From: CAZKHG01 sp964552655
GTDB lineage: Bacteria > Bacteroidota > Bacteroidia > Bacteroidales > Tenuifilaceae
NCBI GenBank assembly: GCA_964552655.1
Contig: CAZKHG010000011.1
Location: forward strand, 1-64,000
Direction of reading: 5' to 3'
Length of the DNA: 64,000 bases
This document shows, in pieces, positions 26,501 to 31,883 of this stretch; within the stretch, counting starts at the first letter, position 1, and every line of letters begins with the position of its first letter. The notes under the pieces were generated by a model that had not been told where the DNA came from, did not search any database, and worked only from the letters and a program-made list of their open reading frames with translations. The position numbers and the translations under genes are program-made.

Positions 26501-28152
26501 ACCGCGATACAATACCATCAGGTTCGTTGTACTACTCCACCAAATTTGACGAGGATTCCTTGTACTTCTTCTCCCCTAAAGCAAAGTACAGCCTTAGAAC
26601 TTCTGAACTCAACGCCGATTCCGTTAAATATTTAATTGTGGCTGATGCAAAAATTATTGCTCCCAAAAATAAGATCAATGTGAAACCACAAACCAGAATT
26701 TTGCCTCTTTCCGGAGCTTTGATCTTTGCTAATCTTAAAAATAAATTTCATAAAATATACAACTCAGATATTACAATTGCTGGCAGAAAAAAGTATTTCG
26801 GGAAAGGGTATTATGATTACATTGATGAAGCAGATTCCACTCAAACCATTGTTTTTAATGAACTTAAAGTGGACTCAAGTCTGAATACAACTGCAATTAC
26901 AACCTTAACCGAACCTGATCGTTTCATGCTTAGTCCTAATTTTGCTTATATTGGAAAGGTTACACTAAATGCCCCTCAAAAGTTTTTAACCTTTAACGGG
27001 GGTGTTAAACCGGTGCTAAGTTGTCCCAGGTTTAAGCCCAGCTGGTTAAAATTTCAATCGGTAATCAACCCGGATAGCATATTTATCCCGGTTGATGAGG
27101 TTCCCTTTAACCTGAATCAGGTTAGGTTGATCAACGGGAGCATTATCAGGCTTGATTCATTAAGGCTGTATGGTTCGTTTTTCGATTCCAGAAAAGATTA
27201 CGAGGATGTTCCAATTTCCCTCGCATCCGGCTTTCTAACTTTTAATAAGTTAAACCGAAGGTTTATCATTGCTCCTTCCCATAAAATATTGTTCCCCGAT
27301 AGCACCGGTAATTCTGTAAGTTTGCAAAAGGATTATTGCTGGATGTTTGGCGAAGGAAAGTTAAACCTTCCATATAATCTGGGCCAGGTTAAACTAGTGC
27401 CAACTGGTAGCCTTATTCATAGACTTGAGGAAAACCTGCTTACACTTGATCTGATTTTACAGATCAATTTTCACATGAATCAAAGTTCGCTTGAAGCAAT
27501 GGCAGCAGATATAAACTCCAATATTATGCTTGAAGGGGTTGATCTCAAAAGAAAAATATACAGAAAAACACTTTACGAACGATTAACACCAAGGGATGCT
27601 GCCATTGCGTTAAATCAGATTAACCTTTTTGGGGCAATGAGCCAAACCCCAAAAGATTTTGAGAGTACAATCACTCTTGCCGAGGTAAAATTGAGGTGGA
27701 ACCCGAAAACCCGTTCATTGATTTCAGTCGGGAAACTTGGGATTGGTACCATCGGGAATATTCAGGTTAATAAGAAGGTGAATGGCTATTTGGAGATTGT
27801 TAAACGCCGTAGCGGCGATTTTATGACACTCTATTTCCATCTTGGCGATACCAAGTATTATGTTTTTACTTACACCAAGGGATCAATGCAGGTTTCGTCT
27901 GATAACTTAGCTTTTGTAAATCCCATTCTGGCACAGAAAGCGAGCGAACGAAGAGTGAAAGTGCCATTGGGCCAGCAGAAATACTACTACTCGGTTGGAA
28001 CTAATCGCGAGTTGAATATGGCGCGTCAACGGTACAAACAGCTTCAGGATGGAGTTGATTCATCAGATATTTTGGATGAGATGGATAAAATGGATGATAA
28101 TTCCGATAAGAAAGCAGAAAAATCTGAGACAAAGGTTGGCGGTGGAAATTAA
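23512..28152 (+). CDS. Giant beta-rich envelope protein of unknown function
   Basis: A 1546-residue protein I do not recognise beyond similarity to very large hypothetical proteins of Bacteroidota. The ATG at 23512, five bases after prmA, was chosen; an in-frame TTG at 23470 lies inside prmA. Residues 12-29 (RALFASFLILVLWPML) form a signal anchor or signal peptide. Most of the rest predicts as short alternating beta strands. Residues about 465-535 are helical (HPLLMVAKYANKVKSK). Residues about 1030-1165 have a strand pattern reminiscent of OstA/LptA-type repeats, with SGALIFANLKNKFHKIYN, GKGYYDYID and FMLSPNFAYIGKVTL. The tail (about 1510-1546) is charged and disordered (DEMDKMDDNSDKK). A periplasmic lipid- or polymer-bridging role is possible but purely inferred. 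Its stop overlaps the convergent next gene. Confidence 0.75.
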   Translation: MTKKELILQFSRALFASFLILVLWPMLSIRISNARDNQKFRFSDDLTKFPAELSTLLQKEEGVPDKQLIIKKFEKFWTIDSVLTDDQKSKVIVLSNLLLDKVSQNYQYQLTYAKVLMAFFASEYSKKQYDVWEKGFEKLVTDSDSKISMVDDLLKNTLDIISGNTIFNSSGFSWRVNRQAFRFFLKNDNLEVKYDTVTLTCTNRKDSISINNTSGIYSLNTKMWTGKKGKVFWSRSKYPEDEIFAELNRYRINMVQNTYAADSAYFTNKDYFTKPSLGTLTDKLIKDYTPDNIPYPEFQSYDRWFNIKNLFPDVDYEGGFVMKGSRLIGTGSNEKLATIRIKKNKKEFLKVEGNILIFQRQVLNSDKASIRFKFEKDSIYHPGLNFNYNDKNKTVTISANDKLLSQSPYSSTFHKLSITAQQLRWKIDEDKIYFSAPTGSNLGRATFESNNFFNQENFDRMMGPDEQHPLLMVAKYANKVKSKFFIAEDIAKFVKKPIEQVRIEMMRIAMQGYIFYNFETDEIQLTPKLSDAIRARGQLIDYDVINFSSQTPGNVPNAVLDIKSMDLMVNGVENISVSDSQNVRIYPANNQIVMQNNRNFYFAGVVRAGLFTYYGKKFQFDYDNFKLALDDVDSLNLDFKTNDFDMYGRKVLQNITSTFEKIKGDILIDKPDNKSGIKDNPEYPIFNSLQKSFIYYDNIAIHNGVYKRDSFYFEVYPFRFTNLNNFEQSNLNFRGILYSANIIAPIEESLKLRPDNSLGFVNTAPPEGYAMYQGKGRIFNKIDLSNQGFRADGEIKYITSTTASNDFYLFPDSMVTLSSSFDIGKQVAGIEYPKTVGGIHKIKWQPKQERMKIRQGMQPFEMYEGQAKLSGDLILGPLGLIGDGTLSMENAKMFSSKYEFNADDVYTDIASLDLFTPETDQIAFTSKNLKAKVDFKEQVGHFTKNEESIFARMDPLKYEVFLDKFDWSMSNDELTMATPTRQKAVEMQKFHVSNMVDRDTIPSGSLYYSTKFDEDSLYFFSPKAKYSLRTSELNADSVKYLIVADAKIIAPKNKINVKPQTRILPLSGALIFANLKNKFHKIYNSDITIAGRKKYFGKGYYDYIDEADSTQTIVFNELKVDSSLNTTAITTLTEPDRFMLSPNFAYIGKVTLNAPQKFLTFNGGVKPVLSCPRFKPSWLKFQSVINPDSIFIPVDEVPFNLNQVRLINGSIIRLDSLRLYGSFFDSRKDYEDVPISLASGFLTFNKLNRRFIIAPSHKILFPDSTGNSVSLQKDYCWMFGEGKLNLPYNLGQVKLVPTGSLIHRLEENLLTLDLILQINFHMNQSSLEAMAADINSNIMLEGVDLKRKIYRKTLYERLTPRDAAIALNQINLFGAMSQTPKDFESTITLAEVKLRWNPKTRSLISVGKLGIGTIGNIQVNKKVNGYLEIVKRRSGDFMTLYFHLGDTKYYVFTYTKGSMQVSSDNLAFVNPILAQKASERRVKVPLGQQKYYYSVGTNRELNMARQRYKQLQDGVDSSDILDEMDKMDDNSDKKAEKSETKVGGGN

Positions 28153-28646
28153 CCATTACGCTTTATTTCAAGCACCTCCAAATTCAGAAAATGGCTACCA
28201 TTAATTTCGAACCTGATGGCTGTCCTGAACTTGTGAAAACCCGACATCCCGGCCGCTCCGGGGTTCATAAACATCAGGTTGCTCTTGTGGTCAAACATCA
28301 CTTTAAGTATGTGGCTATGCCCACCAACCAAAAGATCTGGTGGGTTTGATTGCAGAATTGAACGAATGGAATTCTCGTACTTCCCCGGATGACCAACAAT
28401 ATGTTTAATTAAAACTTTTACGCCTTCAACCTTAAACTGTAGAATTTCCGGGTAGGTGATCCTGATTTTATGATCGTCAATATTCCCATGGACGGCTCTC
28501 AAACTCTTAAAACCTGAGATTTTATCAGCTACTTCAATACCTCCAATATCTCCGGCATGCCACACCTCATCGCAGTTTATAAAAAACTCTTCAAGTTTTT
28601 CATCCCAATGTCCATGTGTATCAGAAACTAACCCAATTCTGGTCAT
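28149..28646 (-). CDS. YfcE/MJ0936-type metallophosphoesterase
   Basis: A 165-residue calcineurin-like phosphoesterase of the small single-domain type. All metal motifs are visible in order: SDTHGH near the N-terminus, HAGDIGG, HGNID, KHIVGHPGKY and GGHSHI, ending with the FMNPGAAGMSG loop. Relatives hydrolyse phosphodiesters, including cyclic nucleotides, but the natural substrate is generally unknown. It is convergent with the giant protein and shares four bases with it: the two TAA stops overlap through a TTAA palindrome. It is divergent from rsmE. Confidence 0.93.
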   Translation of the reverse strand: MTRIGLVSDTHGHWDEKLEEFFINCDEVWHAGDIGGIEVADKISGFKSLRAVHGNIDDHKIRITYPEILQFKVEGVKVLIKHIVGHPGKYENSIRSILQSNPPDLLVGGHSHILKVMFDHKSNLMFMNPGAAGMSGFHKFRTAIRFEINGSHFLNLEVLEIKRNG

Positions 28647-28692
28647 CTAATCTTGTTTTATTATATTTGAACTGATATCAACACAAAAATAT

Positions 28693-29391
28693 ATGCAATT
28701 ATTTTATGCTCCTAATATCAATAGCTCCACATATACTCTCAACGAGGAGGAATCAAAGCACTGCATCAGGGTTCTTCGGTTGTCCAAGGGAGATCAGATT
28801 AACCTGGTGGATGGGAGAGGTAATCTGTATAATACTTTGATCGAAATTCCCGACACTAAAAAATGCCAGGTTAAAGTCATCGAAACCCATGCTGATTTTG
28901 AGAAAAGGTCATACTCATTACATATAGCCATTGCCCCAACCAAAAACATCGAGCGGTTTGAATGGTTTCTGGAGAAAGCCACTGAGATTGGAATAGACGA
29001 GATAACTCCAATAATTTGTGAACATTCTGAACGGAGAGTGATCAACCATGACCGACTGGAGAAAATCATTGTATCTGCTATGAAACAATCCATTAAGGCA
29101 TATCTGCCAAGATTAAACCCCTTAACCCCTTTAAACGATTTTATCGTTAATACAAATCAGAATCAAGTTTTTATCGCCCATTGTCAAGGTAAGAATTTAC
29201 CATTGCTTAAAAATATTACACCACAAAAAGGCAATTACACTATTCTTATAGGGCCAGAAGGTGATTTTTCCCATTCGGAGATAAGTTTCGCTTACCAGAA
29301 TGGTATTACTGGTATTTCTCTTGGTAGTTCCAGGTTGCGTACTGAAACGGCGGGTATTGTAGCCTGTTACTCTATTTACCTGATTTCTTAA
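28693..29391 (+). CDS. rsmE: 16S rRNA m3U1498 methyltransferase
   Basis: A SPOUT-class methyltransferase that makes 3-methyluridine at U1498 of 16S rRNA. The 232-residue chain has an N-terminal PUA-like domain (MQLFYAPNI, ESKHCIRVLRLSKGDQINLVDGRG) and the trefoil-knot domain, with FEWFLEKATEIGIDEITPI, CEHSERRV, LIGPEGDFSHSEI and SLGSSRLRTETAGIVA forming the SAM-binding knot. Order and length are standard. It is divergent from the phosphoesterase and convergent with the Zn-ribbon gene, with a strong hairpin between. Confidence 0.96.
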   Translation: MQLFYAPNINSSTYTLNEEESKHCIRVLRLSKGDQINLVDGRGNLYNTLIEIPDTKKCQVKVIETHADFEKRSYSLHIAIAPTKNIERFEWFLEKATEIGIDEITPIICEHSERRVINHDRLEKIIVSAMKQSIKAYLPRLNPLTPLNDFIVNTNQNQVFIAHCQGKNLPLLKNITPQKGNYTILIGPEGDFSHSEISFAYQNGITGISLGSSRLRTETAGIVACYSIYLIS

Positions 29392-29416
29392 AAAGAAGGG
29401 TGATTGCTCACCCTTC
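29391..29416 (-). terminator. Hairpin terminator between rsmE and Zn-ribbon gene
   Basis: GAAGGGTGA and TCACCCTTC form a perfect 9-base stem with a TTGC loop. The U run is on the minus strand (CTTTTTAAG), so it mainly ends the SPFH operon; it may also stop rsmE transcripts, whose stop codon touches it. Confidence 0.8.
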
Positions 29417-29419
29417 CTG

Positions 29420-29638
29420 TTAACCACCGATCACAAAATCCAGCACATTCTGTATTTGCCTTACGTCAACCTTATAAAACTCTGTAAATTTGCATTTTGA
29501 GCAAGTTGATGAGGAAAATTTACGATTCTGAATGTCGAATATTTTTGCAAGAAAACTACCGGCAATATAGGCTTCCCCTATTTCAAAATCATGGCCACCG
29601 CATTTGGGGCATGAGTACTTTGATCTAATTGTCTTCAT
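29420..29638 (-). CDS. Zn-ribbon protein (DUF2082 / COG3478 type)
   Basis: A 72-residue protein with two CxxC pairs: SCPKCGGHDFE near the N-terminus and STCSKCKFTEFYK after residue 40. Between them is the characteristic AGSFLAKIFDIQNRKFS. This pattern matches the small predicted nucleic-acid-binding Zn-ribbon family. The biochemical function is not known. It is the last gene of the SPFH operon and its first 14 bases overlap the end of the ribbon-helix-helix gene, which suggests translational coupling. Confidence 0.8.
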   Translation of the reverse strand: MKTIRSKYSCPKCGGHDFEIGEAYIAGSFLAKIFDIQNRKFSSSTCSKCKFTEFYKVDVRQIQNVLDFVIGG

Positions 29639-29816
29639 CCGAATTTTTTTTATCTCCTTGTTGATTCTTCTTATACCTGCCTGCTTTTTTTAGTGCCTGC
29701 TCGATGATCCATTCAAGTTGGCCATTGGTGCTCCTGAACTCGTCGGCCGCCCATTTTTCAACAGCCTCTAACTTTTCCGGATCAACCCTCAGCACAAACG
29801 ATTTTTTTAAACCCAT
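29625..29816 (-). CDS. Arc-like ribbon-helix-helix DNA-binding protein
   Basis: A 63-residue protein. KKSFVLRVDPEKLEAVEKWAA gives the ribbon strand and first helix of an RHH fold, and STNGQLEWIIEQALKKAG gives the second helix. The tail (KKNQQGDKKNSDEDN) is charged and disordered. RHH proteins bind DNA as dimers through the strand. It starts two bases after the SPFH stop and overlaps the Zn-ribbon gene, so all three are one operon. No toxin is adjacent, so an antitoxin role is not supported. Autoregulation of the operon is plausible given the half-sites near its promoter. Confidence 0.82.
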   Translation of the reverse strand: MGLKKSFVLRVDPEKLEAVEKWAADEFRSTNGQLEWIIEQALKKAGRYKKNQQGDKKNSDEDN

Positions 29817-29818
29817 GG

Positions 29819-30667
29819 TTATTGGTGAAGCGTTCCGGCATTTACAACGGGTCTGGCCGACTCATCGGAGCAAAGCACAACCATCAGGTTGCTTACCATT
29901 GCTGCTTTTTTCTCTTCATCAAGGCTTACTATTTGTTTTTCTGATAGCTGATCAAGAGCCATTTGTACCATACCAACAGCACCTTCAACTATTTTGCTAC
30001 GGGCGGCAACTACTGCTGTTGCCTGCTGGCGACGAAGCATTGCGCCTGCAATTTCCTGTGCGTAAGCAATATAGTTGATTCTGGCCTCAATTACATTGAT
30101 CCCAGCTATAAATAACCTCTCTTTCAGCTCGTTTTCCAACCTGTGGTTTACTTCTTCTCCACCGGCTCTCAGCGTTATGTTGGCATCCTCCATCTCAAAA
30201 TTATCGTAAGGGAACATCCCGGCAAGTTTTCTTAAAGCGGCATCGCTTTGAACCACTACAAAATGTTCATACTGATCTACATCAAATGATGCCTTAAAAG
30301 TATCCTCAACTTTCCATACCAGCACCAGGCCAATCATAATCGGGTTCCCAACCTTGTCGTTTACCTTGATTGGTTGGCTGTCAAAATTTCGAGCCCTTAG
30401 GGAGATTCTCTTCTTGATATTAAATGGATTCACCCAGAAAAACCCATTTACTTTTATTGTTCCTTTATATTTCCCAAAGAGAATCAAGACCGATGATTCA
30501 TTTGGGTTAACGATTACAAACCCAGGTGCTATAAAAGGAATACTGATAAAACCAATTATAAACCAGGGGTTTTCTGTGATTATTAAGGCTGTAATTGTTC
30601 CAGCCAATATCAGAATGAATACCGCCAGCATGAGGTATCCGGATTTCGGGTTAAAATGTTTTTCCAT
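29819..30667 (-). CDS. SPFH/band 7 domain membrane protein
   Basis: A 282-residue protein with two N-terminal hydrophobic segments (about 12-31 and 34-55) followed by an SPFH domain that starts FVIVNPNESSVLILFGKYKGTI. The domain continues through DNKV-type segments (QPIKVNDKVGNPIMIGLVLVW) to the helical coiled part ARINYIAYAQEIAGAMLRRQQA and ends in a short Ala/Glu-rich tail. SPFH proteins oligomerise into membrane microdomains and often act as protease or quality-control scaffolds. No NfeD or FtsH partner is adjacent; instead the operon continues with an RHH protein and a Zn-ribbon. The promoter is unusually clear. Confidence 0.9.
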   Translation of the reverse strand: MEKHFNPKSGYLMLAVFILILAGTITALIITENPWFIIGFISIPFIAPGFVIVNPNESSVLILFGKYKGTIKVNGFFWVNPFNIKKRISLRARNFDSQPIKVNDKVGNPIMIGLVLVWKVEDTFKASFDVDQYEHFVVVQSDAALRKLAGMFPYDNFEMEDANITLRAGGEEVNHRLENELKERLFIAGINVIEARINYIAYAQEIAGAMLRRQQATAVVAARSKIVEGAVGMVQMALDQLSEKQIVSLDEEKKAAMVSNLMVVLCSDESARPVVNAGTLHQ

Positions 30668-30672
30668 ATAGT

Positions 30673-30704
30673 ATGATATTAAAATGATATCACAAATATA
30701 TCAT
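30673..30704. promoter_or_regulatory. Candidate operator: ATGATAT half-sites at the SPFH promoter
   Basis: ATGATAT occurs at 30673-30679 and again 11 bases on at 30684-30690 (inside the palindrome TGATATCA), and inverted as ATATCAT at 30698-30704. The sites surround the -7 element and presumed start of transcription. A helical-turn spacing suits an RHH repressor, but this is inference. Confidence 0.4.
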
Positions 30705-30724
30705 AAATTGTTGCTGAAATGCAA
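30693..30724 (-). promoter_or_regulatory. Promoter of SPFH operon
   Basis: On the minus strand TTG, 21 bases, then TATATTTG: this matches the Bacteroidota -33/-7 consensus in both boxes and spacing. The -7 box ends 25 bases before the SPFH ATG. It is the best promoter match seen in the window. Confidence 0.7.
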
Positions 30725-30725
30725 G

Positions 30726-30752
30726 TAAAAAGCCGGAAATATTTTCCGGCTT
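30726..30752 (-). terminator. Intrinsic terminator of ECF sigma unit
   Basis: AAGCCGGAAA and TTTCCGGCTT form a perfect 10-base stem with a 3-base loop, followed on the minus strand by a T run. The TAA of the small ORF lies at the base of the stem, and the SPFH promoter begins directly beyond. Confidence 0.88.
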
Positions 30753-30948
30753 AACAAACCTTAGCTTTTGTAAGGATTTTACCAATCAATTCATTAGGTA
30801 TTTTAACTTGCTGATCTTCAAATTCCTTGAACTTTTTTACCAGCCATTCTTCTTTTTGTATAACCAGGTTAATATTTAGCATATCAACCTTGCTGTTATT
30901 CCCTAAATGGATGAATTGGTAAAGAATTGGGGTAGAACATTTCATCAT
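30751..30948 (-). CDS. Small protein downstream of ECF sigma factor, unknown
   Basis: A 65-residue ORF read from the first of two adjacent ATG codons at 30948; a GTG at 30987 would extend it by 13 residues and leave only 21 bases to the sigma gene. It has no membrane segment, no zinc motif of the anti-sigma type and no recognised domain. The composition is mixed, with a basic amphipathic second half (QKEEWLVKKFKEFEDQQVKIPNELIGKIL). Its stop lies within the terminator stem, so it is certainly transcribed with the sigma gene. A role as anti-sigma factor is only a guess from position. Confidence 0.5.
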   Translation of the reverse strand: MMKCSTPILYQFIHLGNNSKVDMLNINLVIQKEEWLVKKFKEFEDQQVKIPNELIGKILTKAKVC

Positions 30949-31008
30949 AGGCAAACCGTTTTGTTCACTTTTAAAACGATTCACCACTTCAAATATTTTG
31001 GTATGATG

Positions 31009-31596
31009 CTATATTTTTAGCGAAATATTATTTTCAACCATCATTTTACGTAGATTCATTAACGCGTAACGCATTCGCCCCAGGGCAGTGTTTATGCTAA
31101 CATTGGTTTGCTCTGCTATCTCCTTAAAGCTGAGATCGGCATAATGCCGGAGAAGAACCACCTCTTTTTGCTCATCGGGGAGTTGATCCAACAGTTTTCT
31201 GACATCAGCGTGGATCTGATCCATTACCATGGATTCTTCAATTGTTTTTTCCGAAAACTTTGAAGCGTTGAAAATATCCATCTCGTAATCATCTTTGGAA
31301 AGAAGTTTTACCTGTTTAACCCTTCTGAAATGATCAATGATAAGGTTATGCGCTATTCGCATTACCCATGATGGGAAGCGGTTATTGTCAACATACCTTC
31401 CTTCTTGTAATGATTTGATAACTTTTACAAATGTTTCCTGAAAGATGTCCTCGGCGGTATTTTGGTTTTTAACTAAAAGGATAATGTACCCAAAAACTTT
31501 TTTTTGGTGACGCCGGATTAAAATCTCAATTGCTGGTTTACTGCCATTAATGAACTCATTTACAAGTTCATTATCAGTGGGGTTGTAAGTTTCCAC
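31009..31596 (-). CDS. ECF-type RNA polymerase sigma factor
   Basis: A 195-residue sigma-70 of the extracytoplasmic-function group. Region 2 includes RHQKKVFGYIILLVKNQNTA and DIFQETFVKVIKSL, then RFPSWVMRIAHNLIIDHFRR (core and -10 binding). Region 4 is LPDEQKEVVLLRHYADLSFKEIAEQTNVSINTALGRMRYAL (-35 recognition helix-turn-helix), given here in parts only as landmarks. Translation begins at a GTG five bases after AGGAGGT, a strong Shine-Dalgarno that is rare in this genome and fixes the start. No FecR-type anti-sigma gene follows, only a small unknown ORF, so the stimulus and regulon are unknown. Confidence 0.93.
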   Translation of the reverse strand: METYNPTDNELVNEFINGSKPAIEILIRRHQKKVFGYIILLVKNQNTAEDIFQETFVKVIKSLQEGRYVDNNRFPSWVMRIAHNLIIDHFRRVKQVKLLSKDDYEMDIFNASKFSEKTIEESMVMDQIHADVRKLLDQLPDEQKEVVLLRHYADLSFKEIAEQTNVSINTALGRMRYALMNLRKMMVENNISLKI

Positions 31597-31600
31597 AGCT

Positions 31601-31608
31601 ACCTCCTT
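31601..31608 (-). promoter_or_regulatory. Strong Shine-Dalgarno for ECF sigma gene
   Basis: AAGGAGGT on the minus strand ends four or five bases before the GTG start at 31596. Nearly all other genes in the window lack such a site, so it decides the start and suggests high or specially controlled translation. Confidence 0.75.
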
Positions 31609-31848
31609 ATTTTTTGGTTAGCGTGTAGAAATGTTCAATAGGCAGTAATTTTAGGTTAGTTAATATGTAATGAAAACATTAATAATGCCAAGTAAAACAT
31701 TTTAAAGGTAAAAATCAAATATTTAATAAAGTATTTTGAAAATCACCTTTTAACTCCTTATACGTGAAAATTAGTTGAATGTGACATTGTATTCTTTTTT
31801 TATTGAGGAAAACATTACGGGGTTCTTAATGTTTTTCTATAATACTGC

Positions 31849-31856
31849 TAACTTTG
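31849..31856 (+). promoter_or_regulatory. -7 promoter element for uvrA
   Basis: TAACTTTG matches TAnnTTTG and lies 27 bases before the uvrA ATG at 31884. It overlaps an in-frame TTG that would otherwise be an upstream start, which argues for the ATG. Confidence 0.45.
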
Positions 31857-31883
31857 CAGGTTAAATTTTTTGAAATACATATA

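Noticed and set aside
29625..29816. Antitoxin of a toxin-antitoxin pair
   Set aside because: The ribbon-helix-helix protein has no toxin next to it; the neighbours are SPFH and Zn-ribbon genes.
31854..31883. Upstream TTG start for uvrA
   Set aside because: It overlaps the -7 promoter box, and the ATG at 31884 gives the normal UvrA N-terminus.
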